Source of the DNA: Halobaculum roseum
Lineage (GTDB): Archaea > Halobacteriota > Halobacteria > Halobacteriales > Haloferacaceae
Direction: 5' to 3'
NCBI RefSeq assembly: GCF_019880245.1
Contig: NZ_CP082286.1
Span: forward strand, 2,064,521 to 2,128,520
DNA: 64,000 nucleotides
A program made the translations under genes and the position numbers. Under the pieces are notes generated by a model, which did no database searches, had not been told where the DNA came from, and was given only the letters and a program-made list of their open reading frames with translations. The stretch's first letter is position 1. Every line of letters starts with the position of its first letter. Below, one piece after another: positions 53,120 to 61,972 of the stretch.

Positions 53120-54349
53120 GTGACACGACGGACACGGACGCTGTTGATCGCGACGCTGTTGGTCGTCGCCGCGGCGGTCCCGGCGGTCGGGGCCGCGGCG
53201 GCGGGACCGGCCACGGGAACCGCACCGAACGACGGGCCGGGCGCGGCCGGGCACCAACCGGCCGCCCTCGGCGCCGGCGCCGGCGACGCGCCGATCGCAC
53301 AGACGGGGGCGAACTGCGAGTTCCCGATCACCGAGACGGACGCGACGGGGACCGACGTGACGCTGGAGGAGCGTCCCGAGCGGATCACGACGCTGAACCC
53401 CAGCGCCGCACAGACGATGTGGGAGATCGGCGGGGAGGACCAGGTCGTCGGCGTGAGCCAGTTCGCGCTGTACCTCGACGGCGCCGACTCCCGAACGAAC
53501 GTCTCGGCCGCCGGCTTCGGCGTGAGCGTCGAGAAGGTCGTCGGCACGAACCCCGACCTCGTGCTCGCGCCGAACGCGAGCTCGACCGAGACGGTGCGGG
53601 CGCTGCGCGATGCGGGGCTGACGGTGTTCCACTTCGGGGAGTCGACGACGATCGCCGACGTGCGCGAGAAGACGACGCTCACCGGCCGCCTCACCGGCAA
53701 CTGTGAGGGCGCCGCAGAGGCGAACGCGTGGATGGACGCGAACGTCGAGGCGGCGACCGAGGCGACCGCAGACGCCGAGGACGTGCGCGTGCTGTACCCG
53801 CTCGGGGGCGGCTACATCGCCGGCAGCGAGACGTTCATCTCCGCGATGATCGACACCGCCGGCGGGGCGAACGTCGCCGCCGAACGCGACCTGACCGGCT
53901 ACCCGCAGATCAACGACGAGGTCGTCCTCGAACTCGCGCCCGACTACCTCGTCGTCACGGGCTACTCCTCGTATCTCCTGGGTCAGGAGCCGTACGCGAG
54001 CACGCCCGCCGTCGAGAACAACAACACGGTCTCGGTGGACCGCAACTGGATGAACCAGCCCGCCCCGCGCTCGGTCGTCATGGGCGTGCGGACGTTGACA
54101 GAGGGATTCCACCCCGAGGCGGCCGCCGAGGCCGACTTCCAGTCGCGCGAGGAGGCCGTCGCCGCGATGGAGACCGAGACCGCGACAGCCACCGAGAGTC
54201 AGCCGATCACCGACACGGCGACCGAGACGACGGCCGAGGCGCGCACGACCAGCGCCGGGGCGACCGCGACCTCCGGCCCCGGGTTCGGCGTCGCGCTCGC
54301 GGTGCTCGCGGTGCTGGGCTCCGCGCTGTTCGCGCGCCGGGAACGGTAA
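53120..54349 (+). CDS. btuF: Corrinoid-binding protein with PGF-CTERM anchor (BtuF-like)
   Basis: The 409-residue protein has an N-terminal Sec-type signal peptide, a periplasmic-binding-protein (BtuF/FecB) domain (ERITTLNPSAAQTMWEIGGE, then LVLAPNASSTETVRALRDAG), a Thr/Ala/Glu-rich stalk and ends in GPGFGVALAVLAVLGSALFA plus RRER, a PGF-CTERM signal. It is thus predicted to be cut and lipid-linked by archaeosortase A rather than anchored by a lipobox Cys; it has no lipobox. Two Cys (NCEFP and NCEGA) may form a disulfide. GTG 53120 is chosen over an upstream TTG. Confidence 0.9.
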   Translation: MTRRTRTLLIATLLVVAAAVPAVGAAAAGPATGTAPNDGPGAAGHQPAALGAGAGDAPIAQTGANCEFPITETDATGTDVTLEERPERITTLNPSAAQTMWEIGGEDQVVGVSQFALYLDGADSRTNVSAAGFGVSVEKVVGTNPDLVLAPNASSTETVRALRDAGLTVFHFGESTTIADVREKTTLTGRLTGNCEGAAEANAWMDANVEAATEATADAEDVRVLYPLGGGYIAGSETFISAMIDTAGGANVAAERDLTGYPQINDEVVLELAPDYLVVTGYSSYLLGQEPYASTPAVENNNTVSVDRNWMNQPAPRSVVMGVRTLTEGFHPEAAAEADFQSREEAVAAMETETATATESQPITDTATETTAEARTTSAGATATSGPGFGVALAVLAVLGSALFARRER

Positions 54350-54392
54350 CCGCGCCACGAGTTTTATCTTCCCCTGCCGGGACCGCTTCCCC

Positions 54393-54833
54393 ATGAGCGC
54401 GAGCCCCGCCGAGCGCCTCCGCGAGAACGCGACGGGCGTCGTCAGCACGCTCGTCACCGGGATCTGGCTGGCGGCCATGTTCACCGGCCAGGACTGGTGG
54501 CTCGCGGCGCTGCTGTTCGGCTATATCGTCGTCGTCCCGCTCACGGCGATGCTGTTCGGCGACGAGGACGACATCGAGGAGTGGTGGGACGAGGAGGTGA
54601 AGGGGGTCGAGGGGCTCGACGGGTCGACCGGGGAGACCGACGCCCGCCCCGATGAGCCGCCCTCCGACTCGGACACGCGCGACGCCCTCGACACCCTCCG
54701 CGACCGCTACGCGCGCGGTGAGCTCACGGACGAACAGTTCGAGCGCAAGATCGACCGACTCCTGGAGACGGAGTCGCTGGAGGACGTGGAGGACCGCAGG
54801 CGACGCGAGCACGACCTCGAACGCGAGCGGTAG
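54393..54833 (+). CDS. SHOCT-domain membrane protein
   Basis: The 146-residue protein has two N-terminal hydrophobic segments (residues ~14-30 and 35-55), a negatively charged linker and a SHOCT unit near residues 93-122 ([20 protein letters not shown]), followed by a charged tail. SHOCT domains mediate oligomerisation and are widespread in haloarchaeal membrane proteins. A TATA-like GTTTTATCTT about 27 nt upstream supports ATG 54393 (leaderless). Exact function unknown. Confidence 0.85.
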   Translation: MSASPAERLRENATGVVSTLVTGIWLAAMFTGQDWWLAALLFGYIVVVPLTAMLFGDEDDIEEWWDEEVKGVEGLDGSTGETDARPDEPPSDSDTRDALDTLRDRYARGELTDEQFERKIDRLLETESLEDVEDRRRREHDLERER

Positions 54834-54928
54834 TCGGCCGCCCGTCGCCCCCCACCCGTCGCCCCCCCGCCCGCCGCATCTCGCCCGCCGATAGCACCCT
54901 TTTTCCGCGCGGGCGCCGCCCCTCCGGT

Positions 54929-55210
54929 ATGGTCGAGAACGTCCTCTACCCCGCGTACTTCGACGCGGCGCTGACCCGCGCCGAGGGGCGCCGCGTCCCC
55001 GAGGACCTCGCGGTGTCGGAGCCGACGGTCGACGAGATCGCACAGGCCGTCCAGCAGGTCGGCTACGACGCCAAGATCGAACGCGACGTGACGTACAGCC
55101 GGGAGTACGAGCCCCGCGGACGCGTGAGCGTCACGGGCACCGACGAGACCGCCAAGAACGACCTCGTGCAGGCGGTGGGCGCCTACCTCGGCGTCATCCG
55201 CGGGGACTGA
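54929..55210 (+). CDS. srp19: Signal recognition particle protein SRP19
   Basis: The 93-residue protein starts [20 protein letters not shown] and has [20 protein letters not shown], typical of archaeal SRP19. It binds the 7S RNA and prepares it for SRP54, needed for membrane targeting of proteins. It lies 20 nt ahead of gar1, with which it is probably cotranscribed. Confidence 0.95.
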   Translation: MVENVLYPAYFDAALTRAEGRRVPEDLAVSEPTVDEIAQAVQQVGYDAKIERDVTYSREYEPRGRVSVTGTDETAKNDLVQAVGAYLGVIRGD

Positions 55211-55230
55211 CGCGGCGCCGTGGTGGTGCG

Positions 55231-55461
55231 ATGAAGCGCGTCGGCGAGGTCGTTCGAACCGCCCAGGGGCTGGCGGTCGTGCGCGTCCCCGAGGGCGCCG
55301 AGCCGGCACGCGTCGGCAGCGAGGTCGTCGACGAGTCGCTGTCGACGGTCGGGCGCGTCGTCGACGTGTTCGGGCCGGTCGAGCGCCCCTACGTCGCCGT
55401 GTCGCCGACGGATCGCTCGCGACTGACGGGGCTGCTCGGCGCGAAGCTGTACGCGCGGTAG
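55231..55461 (+). CDS. gar1: H/ACA RNP protein Gar1
   Basis: A 76-residue protein, MKRVGEVVRTAQGLAVVRVP..., with the six-strand Gar1 barrel pattern and VGRVVDVFGPVERPYVAVSP. It is a component of the H/ACA ribonucleoprotein that directs pseudouridylation of RNA. Only 20 nt separate it from srp19; both are RNA-related housekeeping genes. No long Gly/Arg tails as in eukaryotes. Confidence 0.95.
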   Translation: MKRVGEVVRTAQGLAVVRVPEGAEPARVGSEVVDESLSTVGRVVDVFGPVERPYVAVSPTDRSRLTGLLGAKLYAR

Positions 55462-55573
55462 GCGGCGCCGAACGACGGCCGTCCGCTTCCAGCCTCCCCC
55501 ACGTCCGTCCCAGTCCTCCCCCGCGTCCGTCCCGTCAGGCTTTACCTGCGGCGTCGCAAATCCCGGTTCAACG

Positions 55574-57091
55574 ATGGCACGAGCAGCCGAACGGGCCGAG
55601 TTGGTGCCCGTCATCGGGCTGGAGGTCCACGTCCAGCTCGAGACGGACACCAAGATCTTCTGCGGGTGTTCTACCGAGCCCGCCGAGAAGGAGGAGCCCA
55701 ACACGCGCGTCTGTCCCACCTGTCTCGGGCTCCCCGGAGCCCTCCCGGTGCTCAACGAGGCGGCCGTCGAGGCCGCCGTCAAGGTCGGGAAGGCGCTCGA
55801 CGCCGACATCCCCGAGGAGACCCGGTTCCACCGGAAGAACTACTACTACCCCGACCTGCCCAAGAACTTCCAGATCACCCAGTACGACGCGCCGCTGTGT
55901 GCCGACGGCGAGCTGGAGTTCTCCCACGAGGGCGAGCGACGGACTGTGAACGTCCGCCGCGCCCACCTGGAGGAGGACCCCGGCAGCCTGCGCCACGTCC
56001 GCGAGGGCCCCGCGGACCTCGACGTGCGCACCACCTCCGTCGACCGGGCGGACTACTCGCTGGTCGACTACAACCGCGCGGGCACCCCCCTGATGGAGGT
56101 CGTCACCGAGCCCGACTTCCGGCACCCGAAGGAGGTCCGCGCGTTCCTCGAGAAGCTGGAGGAGGTGCTGGAGTACCTCGGCGTGTTCGACGCCGGTCGC
56201 GACGGCAGCCTCCGCATCGACGCGAACCTCTCGATGGTCGAGGCGAGCGAGGTCGACGAAGACGGCGGCATCGACGACAAGGTGCTGGAGTCTGCGAACC
56301 GCACGGAGGTCAAGAACATCTCCAGCCACAAGGGCGCCGAGCAGGCGCTCGCGTACGAGCGAAACCGCCAGGAGAACCAACTCAAGCGCGGGAAGGCCGT
56401 CGCCCAGGAGACGCGCCACTTCAACGAGACTCACGGCAACACCGTCTCGATGCGCTCGAAGGAGGAGGAGAAGGACTACCGCTACTTCGGCGAGGCCGAC
56501 CTGCCCGCCCTGCAGGTGTCCGACTGGAAGGAGCGCATCGCCATCCCGGAGCTCCCGGACGCCCGCCGCGAGCGGTTCCGCGAGGAGTACGGCCTCGACG
56601 CGGAGGCCGCCTCGAAGCTCACCTCACGCAAGGCGGTCGCGGACTTCTACGAGGAGGTCGCCGAGGAGTTCGACCCCGACCTGGCGGCCGCGTGGGTCGC
56701 CGACACCCTCCTGGGGGAGCTCAACTACCGCGACATGGCCGTCGAGGACGTGACCGACCGTCTCGACGAGTTCACCCGGCTGATCGAACTCGTGGCGACC
56801 GACGAGGTCACCACGAAGAACGCCGAGGAGGTCGTCCTTCGGACGATGCTCGACGAGGGGCTCGGCCCCGACGAGGTCATCGAGCGCGAGGGCCTCGGCA
56901 CCGCCGACGACGACGAGGTCGCGACGGCGGTCGCGGAGGCAATCGAGGAAAACCCCGACGCCGTCGACGACTACCACTCGGGCGAGGGCGGCGCGATCAA
57001 CTTCCTCGTCGGGCAGGTGATGCAGAAGACCGGCGGCTCCGCGGCGCCCGACGACGTGAACGCGTTGCTGCGCGAGCGGCTGGACGAGTAG
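55574..57091 (+). CDS. gatB: Aspartyl/glutamyl-tRNA amidotransferase subunit B
   Basis: The 505-residue protein contains GLEVHVQLETDTKIFCGCST, the Cys pair ending CPTCLGLPGALPVLNEAAVE, LVDYNRAGTPLMEVVTEPDF and a C-terminal tRNA-binding YqeY-like domain. Together with GatA and GatC (not in the window) it converts Asp-tRNA(Asn) or Glu-tRNA(Gln) to the amide. A TATA-like GGCTTTACC lies about 29 nt before ATG 55574. Confidence 0.96.
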   Translation: MARAAERAELVPVIGLEVHVQLETDTKIFCGCSTEPAEKEEPNTRVCPTCLGLPGALPVLNEAAVEAAVKVGKALDADIPEETRFHRKNYYYPDLPKNFQITQYDAPLCADGELEFSHEGERRTVNVRRAHLEEDPGSLRHVREGPADLDVRTTSVDRADYSLVDYNRAGTPLMEVVTEPDFRHPKEVRAFLEKLEEVLEYLGVFDAGRDGSLRIDANLSMVEASEVDEDGGIDDKVLESANRTEVKNISSHKGAEQALAYERNRQENQLKRGKAVAQETRHFNETHGNTVSMRSKEEEKDYRYFGEADLPALQVSDWKERIAIPELPDARRERFREEYGLDAEAASKLTSRKAVADFYEEVAEEFDPDLAAAWVADTLLGELNYRDMAVEDVTDRLDEFTRLIELVATDEVTTKNAEEVVLRTMLDEGLGPDEVIEREGLGTADDDEVATAVAEAIEENPDAVDDYHSGEGGAINFLVGQVMQKTGGSAAPDDVNALLRERLDE

Positions 57092-57136
57092 CTCACCGAT
57101 CCCGCAGCCGTTCCTCGCGGCGCTCGCTTCTGCAGC

Positions 57137-57625
57137 TCACATCCCGCCGTCGTCGTTCCCCCGCGTGGTCATGACGATCCCGCTGAACAGCATCAGCGCC
57201 GCGAGCGCGACCATGCCGAGGTCCCAGCCCATCCCCGCCGTCGCGGTCGAGCCCATGCCGCCCGTGGAGCCCATCCCGCCGCCCATGCCGCCGGTCATCC
57301 CCGTTCCGCCCGTCATTCCGGTCGCCCCGAGCGTCTGCAGCAGCAGCATCACGAGCGAGTAGGCGATCATCAACGGTCCGCTCGCGCTCCCGAGCCGGTC
57401 TGCCGCCGGCGTCAGCAACACCACGCCGTGAACCACGACGACGACGCCGACCGCGAGCATCAGCCACCCCGCGATCCCGAGGCCGGTCGTTCCCATCGTT
57501 TCGCCGGATCCCATCATCCCACCCGCTCCCGTCATCGCGCCGCCGACGGACGCTGACACCAGCGAGTACACGCCCGAGACGATCGCGATCGCTGCGCCGT
57601 ACAGCCGCGTCGTCGACCCGTTCAT
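57137..57625 (-). CDS. Gly/Met-rich membrane protein, function unknown
   Basis: The 162-residue protein has four hydrophobic segments. The loop before the last one is a run of TGGTGMTGGMGGGMGSTGGM type, Gly- and Met-rich, which could bind metal ions or just be flexible. The start is ATG 57625. It converges with gatB, so it is a separate unit. No known family recognised. Confidence 0.7.
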   Translation of the reverse strand: MNGSTTRLYGAAIAIVSGVYSLVSASVGGAMTGAGGMMGSGETMGTTGLGIAGWLMLAVGVVVVVHGVVLLTPAADRLGSASGPLMIAYSLVMLLLQTLGATGMTGGTGMTGGMGGGMGSTGGMGSTATAGMGWDLGMVALAALMLFSGIVMTTRGNDDGGM

Positions 57626-57685
57626 GGTCACGGATTCGGGTGCCATCCGCTTGGATACTCCGGCCGCGGCGACGACGGTACCGGG

Positions 57686-59224
57686 TCAGTCGTCCGTCGC
57701 GGGGTCGCCGTCGGCGTCGTCGCCGAGCGCCGCGGGCGTCGCCTCCGCGTCGCGGTCGGGATCCGTCGCCGCGTCGCGGTCGATGTCGGTCGCCGCGTCA
57801 CGGTCGGGACCCGGCCCCGCCCCGTGCTCGACGACGCCCTCGGTCCACGTCCCGCGGAGGAACCACAGCGCACCGACCGCCAGCGACCCGACCGCGCCGA
57901 ACGTCCACGCCCACCAGAGGCCGTCGGGGCCGAGGCCCAGGCCCGAAACGGGGCCGATCCCCGGGACGACGACGGTGAACGAGTACGCCAGCACGACGGC
58001 CGCGGGGATGCGCAGCCCCCACCGCGAGAGCAGCGACAGCCCCATCGCTGTGCGGGTGTCGCCGGCGCCGCGGAACGCCCCCTGCAACACCATCAGCCCG
58101 CCGAAGGCGGCCCACGCGGGCGCGGTGATCCGGAGGAACGACACGCCCTCCTCGACGACGGCGGCGTCGTTGACGAACACCCGGATCGCCATCGCGGGGA
58201 AGAACCAGACGACCGCGCCCGCGAGCGCGAGGACCGCCATCGTGCCGCCGGTGCCGGTCCAGGCGACCCTGCTCGCCCGGTCGGGGGTGTCGGCGCCGAG
58301 GTTCTGCCCGACGCCCGTCGCCGTCGCCTGCCCGACCGCGCCGGCGACGGTCCAGGAGACGGACATCAGGCGGACGCCGACGCCGTAGGCGGCCGTGGCG
58401 GCGGGGCCGAACCGCGCGACCAGCGCGGCCATCGCGACCGCGGCGAACGAGCGCGCCCAGCCGTCGAGCGTGCCGGGGTAGCCCACGTCGACCAGTTGGT
58501 GGAGCACCGCGGGGTTCGGACGGAGGTCGCCGACGTGCAGCTGGATGCCCCAGTCGCCCTTCACGAGCACGTAGATCCCGGCGGCGGCGGCGAGTGCGCG
58601 GGAGATGAACGTCGCGACCGCGGCCCCGCGGGTCCCCATCGCGGGGATCGGCCCCCACCCGAGGATGAACACGGGGTCGATGACGATGTTGACGCCGGCG
58701 GAGGCGGCGACGAGCCACATCGCGGTCTTGGTGTCGCCGGCGCCCTGCAGGGAGGCGCGAAAGGCGAAGAAGAGGAACGTGAGCGGCAGCGTGAGGAAGA
58801 TGACCTCGATGTACGCCAGCGCCTCCGTGAACACGACGCCCTCGGCGCCGATCCAGTTCAGGAGCGGTCGGCGCGCGAGCAGCCCGGCGGCCGCGAGGAC
58901 GACGGAGACGCCGATCGCCAACAGCGTCGTCTGTCCGACGACCTCGTCGGCGCGGCGGTCCTCGCCGGCGCCGACGTGCTGGGAGACGAGCGCGATCGTC
59001 GCCGCCGTGAGCCCCATCGCCGTCGAGACGAACATCCACGAGAGGGGGAACATGAGCGACACCGCGGCGACGGCCTCGGGGCTGACGCGGCCGACCCAGA
59101 ACACGTCCGCGAGGTTGTAGAGGGTCTGGAGGAGGTTGCCGAGGACGAGCGGCCACGCGAGGCTGAACAGCCGCGGGGCCACCGTTCCCTCGGTCATGTC
59201 CACGCGCGCGTCGGTGTTCGCCAT
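57686..59224 (-). CDS. MATE-family multidrug/Na+ efflux transporter
   Basis: The 512-residue protein has twelve hydrophobic segments in two related halves, with the MATE start SLAWPLVLGNLLQTLYNLAD and VGRVSPEAVAAVSLMFPL, and the matching half near ATATGVGQNLGADTPDRA. It exports drugs or metabolites using a cation gradient. The C-terminal ~55 residues are a repetitive Asp/Ala tail (TDIDRDAATDPDRDAEATP), of low complexity. Confidence 0.93.
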   Translation of the reverse strand: MANTDARVDMTEGTVAPRLFSLAWPLVLGNLLQTLYNLADVFWVGRVSPEAVAAVSLMFPLSWMFVSTAMGLTAATIALVSQHVGAGEDRRADEVVGQTTLLAIGVSVVLAAAGLLARRPLLNWIGAEGVVFTEALAYIEVIFLTLPLTFLFFAFRASLQGAGDTKTAMWLVAASAGVNIVIDPVFILGWGPIPAMGTRGAAVATFISRALAAAAGIYVLVKGDWGIQLHVGDLRPNPAVLHQLVDVGYPGTLDGWARSFAAVAMAALVARFGPAATAAYGVGVRLMSVSWTVAGAVGQATATGVGQNLGADTPDRASRVAWTGTGGTMAVLALAGAVVWFFPAMAIRVFVNDAAVVEEGVSFLRITAPAWAAFGGLMVLQGAFRGAGDTRTAMGLSLLSRWGLRIPAAVVLAYSFTVVVPGIGPVSGLGLGPDGLWWAWTFGAVGSLAVGALWFLRGTWTEGVVEHGAGPGPDRDAATDIDRDAATDPDRDAEATPAALGDDADGDPATDD

Positions 59225-59329
59225 GGAGGGGTCTACCGTCCGCGCGTGGCGTCGCGGCCTAAGGATTGTGGAGGCGGTCGGCGCGGCCGGGACCGGACGT
59301 TCGCCCGTTCTTCGGGCGTGAACTCGCCG

Positions 59330-60031
59330 TTACGACTGCCGTACGCTGTCGCGACCGACCTGGTACACCGTCAGCGCACCGAACAGAACCGCGATCGCCT
59401 CGAACCCGCGCTCGATGCCGGGTTGCTCGGAGTACCCGGTGTGGACCTCCTCCTCGTACACGACGACGAACCCGCCGTCCTCGCGATAGATCCGTCCGGG
59501 GTCGTGTCCACGGATCGGTTCGTCGCGGCGGGCCTCGCCCGCGGCAAGCGCCTCGCGGACGACGGGGGGTGCGCCTTCCGGATCGCTTGCCACGTCGTCG
59601 AGGGCGACTTCGGGGTCGACCCGGTCGACTCCGAGCACGAACGACCCGTTCGTCGTGTCGTGGGAGACCGTCCGCTCGTAGACGGGGCCGGAGGTCCCGA
59701 AGACGACGTACTCCGGACCGAAGACGTGCGGATCGCCGCCGTAGGTCCCCGTCCCGGGATAGTCGACGCTGACGTTCCCGTCGCGCAGGCGCGACTCGAG
59801 ATAACAGCCGCGGTCGCGATAGACGGTGTCCAGCGTCGAGAAACACGCGATCCGGTCGGTCGGTCCCCGCCGGTACTCCAGTTCCGGCATCGAGACCTCG
59901 CCGTCCTCGACGGTGATGTCGGCGGTGCGGTAGGCGTAGTCGGGTCCGGTCAGATCGAGCGGCGGCCCCCACAGCGGCGCCGTCACGAGGAGGAGGGCCA
60001 GCGCGAGCCGGGCGCGCGAGCGGGCGTCCAT
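59330..60031 (-). CDS. Surface or membrane protein of unknown function
   Basis: The 233-residue protein has an N-terminal hydrophobic segment (signal or anchor), a beta-rich outside domain with CFSTLDTVYRDRGCYLESRL (two Cys that may form a disulfide) and one weaker C-terminal hydrophobic segment (AIAVLFGALTVYQV). The start is ATG 60031. It lies between the MATE and zinc transporter genes on the same strand. Family not recognised. Confidence 0.68.
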   Translation of the reverse strand: MDARSRARLALALLLVTAPLWGPPLDLTGPDYAYRTADITVEDGEVSMPELEYRRGPTDRIACFSTLDTVYRDRGCYLESRLRDGNVSVDYPGTGTYGGDPHVFGPEYVVFGTSGPVYERTVSHDTTNGSFVLGVDRVDPEVALDDVASDPEGAPPVVREALAAGEARRDEPIRGHDPGRIYREDGGFVVVYEEEVHTGYSEQPGIERGFEAIAVLFGALTVYQVGRDSVRQS

Positions 60032-60080
60032 GGGGCGGCCAGTCCTGGAGCAGTCATGAAAGCGACGGTCGACCCGACGG

Positions 60081-61181
60081 TCACCCGGCGCGGTCGCCGC
60101 CGTCGGCCGTGACCGCCCCGGACTCGGCACCCGAATCGGCGTCGGCGTCGGTCGCGTCGGAGTCGCCGCGCGCGTTCCGTTCCCGACGATTGGCGGCGAT
60201 TCGGGCGCGAAGGCGCGTCGCGGCGGTCACGGCGACGTAGCCGGCGATGGCGACGAGCACGATCGTGCCGCCGGCGGCCACGTCGTACCAGTAGGACAGC
60301 GAGACGCCCGCAACCGTGGCGACCAGGCCGGCGGCGACGCTCGCGGCGATCGCCCGCCTGAACCCGGTCACGGGCGCGGCCGTCGCGACGGGGATCACGA
60401 GCATCGCGGCGACGAGGATCACGCCCATGATCTGCATCGCGCCGACCACGACGACCGCGGTCAACACCGCCAGCAGGCGGTTGTACCGCGTCACGTCGAC
60501 GCCGGCCGCGCGGGCGCCCACCTCGTCGAAGGTGACGTACACGAGCGGCCGGTACGCCGCCCCGACCGCCAGCCCGACGACGGCGGTCATCGCGAGCAGG
60601 ATCCCGGCGTTCGCGCGCGAGACGGTCGCGAGCGACCCGAACAGGTACGCGTTGATCCCGACGGCGATGCCGCCGTCGGCGGCGGTGATGAGGACGCTCC
60701 CGACGGCGAAGGAGCCGGTGAGCACGATCGCAAGCGACGTGTCGCGGTAGGCGCCCGCGTAGTCGACGAGCGCCTGCACGACCAGCGCGGCGAGGGCGGC
60801 GACGACCAGCGCCGTCAACAGCGGCGGCACCGTGACCGCGAGGACGGCGTTGGCGAACAGGCCGGCGGCGACGCCGGCGAAGGCGGCGTGCGCGAGCGTG
60901 TCGCCGATCATCGCCATCTCCCGGTGGACGAGGAAGCTCCCGACGAGCGGCCCGACCACGGCGACGCAGACGGCCGCGAGGTACGCCCGCTGCATGAACG
61001 GCGAGGCGAGCACCTCGATCCCCGTCGCGCCCGCGAGCAGGTCCAACAGCCCGCCCCAGAGGTCGTCGAGGACCGCGGAGAGCGCGCGCTCGCCGACCCC
61101 CGCGAGGAGCACGACGGCGCCGAGGGCGTCGGTCGCGCCGGTCGGAACGGTCGGAAGGATCGCGTCGGTCGCGCCGGTCAT
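60081..61181 (-). CDS. znuB: Zinc/manganese ABC transporter permease (ZnuB type)
   Basis: The 366-residue membrane protein has eight or nine helices of the ABC-3 permease family: MIGDTLAHAAFAGVAAGLFA, then LAIVLTGSFAVGSVLITAAD and YVTFDEVGARAAGVDVTRYN. An extra ~60-residue N-terminal region precedes the family core, and the C-terminal tail is acidic. It overlaps the znuC stop by 4 nt and forms the membrane pore of the zinc importer. Confidence 0.92.
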   Translation of the reverse strand: MTGATDAILPTVPTGATDALGAVVLLAGVGERALSAVLDDLWGGLLDLLAGATGIEVLASPFMQRAYLAAVCVAVVGPLVGSFLVHREMAMIGDTLAHAAFAGVAAGLFANAVLAVTVPPLLTALVVAALAALVVQALVDYAGAYRDTSLAIVLTGSFAVGSVLITAADGGIAVGINAYLFGSLATVSRANAGILLAMTAVVGLAVGAAYRPLVYVTFDEVGARAAGVDVTRYNRLLAVLTAVVVVGAMQIMGVILVAAMLVIPVATAAPVTGFRRAIAASVAAGLVATVAGVSLSYWYDVAAGGTIVLVAIAGYVAVTAATRLRARIAANRRERNARGDSDATDADADSGAESGAVTADGGDRAG

Positions 61182-61972
61182 GAGTGGTCGTGGGTGAGGA
61201 CGCGCTGTGCGCTCCCGTAGGCGTCCGCGAGCGCGTCCGTCTCGGCGAACGCCTCGGGGTCGCCGTGGAAGAACAGTTCCCGGTTCAGGCAGGCGATCTC
61301 CGTCGCGCGCTCGGTGACGACCCCGACGTCGTGTTCGATGAGCACGACGGTCATCCCCTCGTCGTTCAGGTCGCCCAGGAGGTCGTAGAACGCCTCCCGG
61401 GACTCGGCGTCGACGCCGACGGTCGGCTCGTCGAGCGCGAGCAGGTCGGCCTCGCTCGCGAGCGCGCGGGCGATGAACGCCCGCTGGCGCTGCCCGCCCG
61501 ACAGCCGGCCCACGCGGCGGTCGGCGAGGTCGGCGATCCCGACCCGGTCCAGCGCCGCCTCGACCGCCCGGCGGTCGTCGTCGTCGAACCGGTGGAACAG
61601 CCGTCCGGGGTACCGCCCCATCCGGACGACCTCCCGGACGGTGACGGGCATCTCGTCGCTGGCCTCGCCCACGTCCTGCGGGACGTAGCCGACGCGCCGC
61701 CCGCCGTCGAGTCGGTGGGCCGGCTCGCCGAACACCGAGACCGACCCCCTGTCGGGCCGGCGGAGCCCGATCATCAGCTCGAGCAGAGTCGTCTTCCCCG
61801 ACCCGTTGGGGCCGATCAGTCCGAGGAACGCCCCGGACTCGACGACGAGCGAGACGTCCTCGACGACGGGTCTGTCGGCGTACGCGAACGTCACGTCCCG
61901 GAGTTCGACGGTCGGGGCGGCGTCGGAGCCCGCCGGACTCCCGTCGTCCGTCGGACCGGCGTCGGCGCTCAT
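61178..61972 (-). CDS. znuC: Zinc/manganese ABC transporter ATP-binding protein (ZnuC type)
   Basis: The 264-residue ATPase has Walker A GLIGPNGSGKTTLLEL, Q-loop PQDVGEASDEMP, signature LSGGQRQRAFIARALA and Walker B LLALDEPTVGVDAES, with switch His in LIEHDVGVV. The family is the Mn/Zn importer ATPases. It starts at ATG 61972 inside the znuA stop (ATGA), so the three znu genes form one operon. Confidence 0.93.
   Translation of the reverse strand: MSADAGPTDDGSPAGSDAAPTVELRDVTFAYADRPVVEDVSLVVESGAFLGLIGPNGSGKTTLLELMIGLRRPDRGSVSVFGEPAHRLDGGRRVGYVPQDVGEASDEMPVTVREVVRMGRYPGRLFHRFDDDDRRAVEAALDRVGIADLADRRVGRLSGGQRQRAFIARALASEADLLALDEPTVGVDAESREAFYDLLGDLNDEGMTVVLIEHDVGVVTERATEIACLNRELFFHGDPEAFAETDALADAYGSAQRVLTHDHS

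Noticed and set aside
57165..57362. Plus-strand Pro-rich frame opposite the Gly/Met-rich membrane protein
   Set aside because: It is the antisense of a Gly/Met repeat (giving Pro/Ile/Pro patterns), not a gene.
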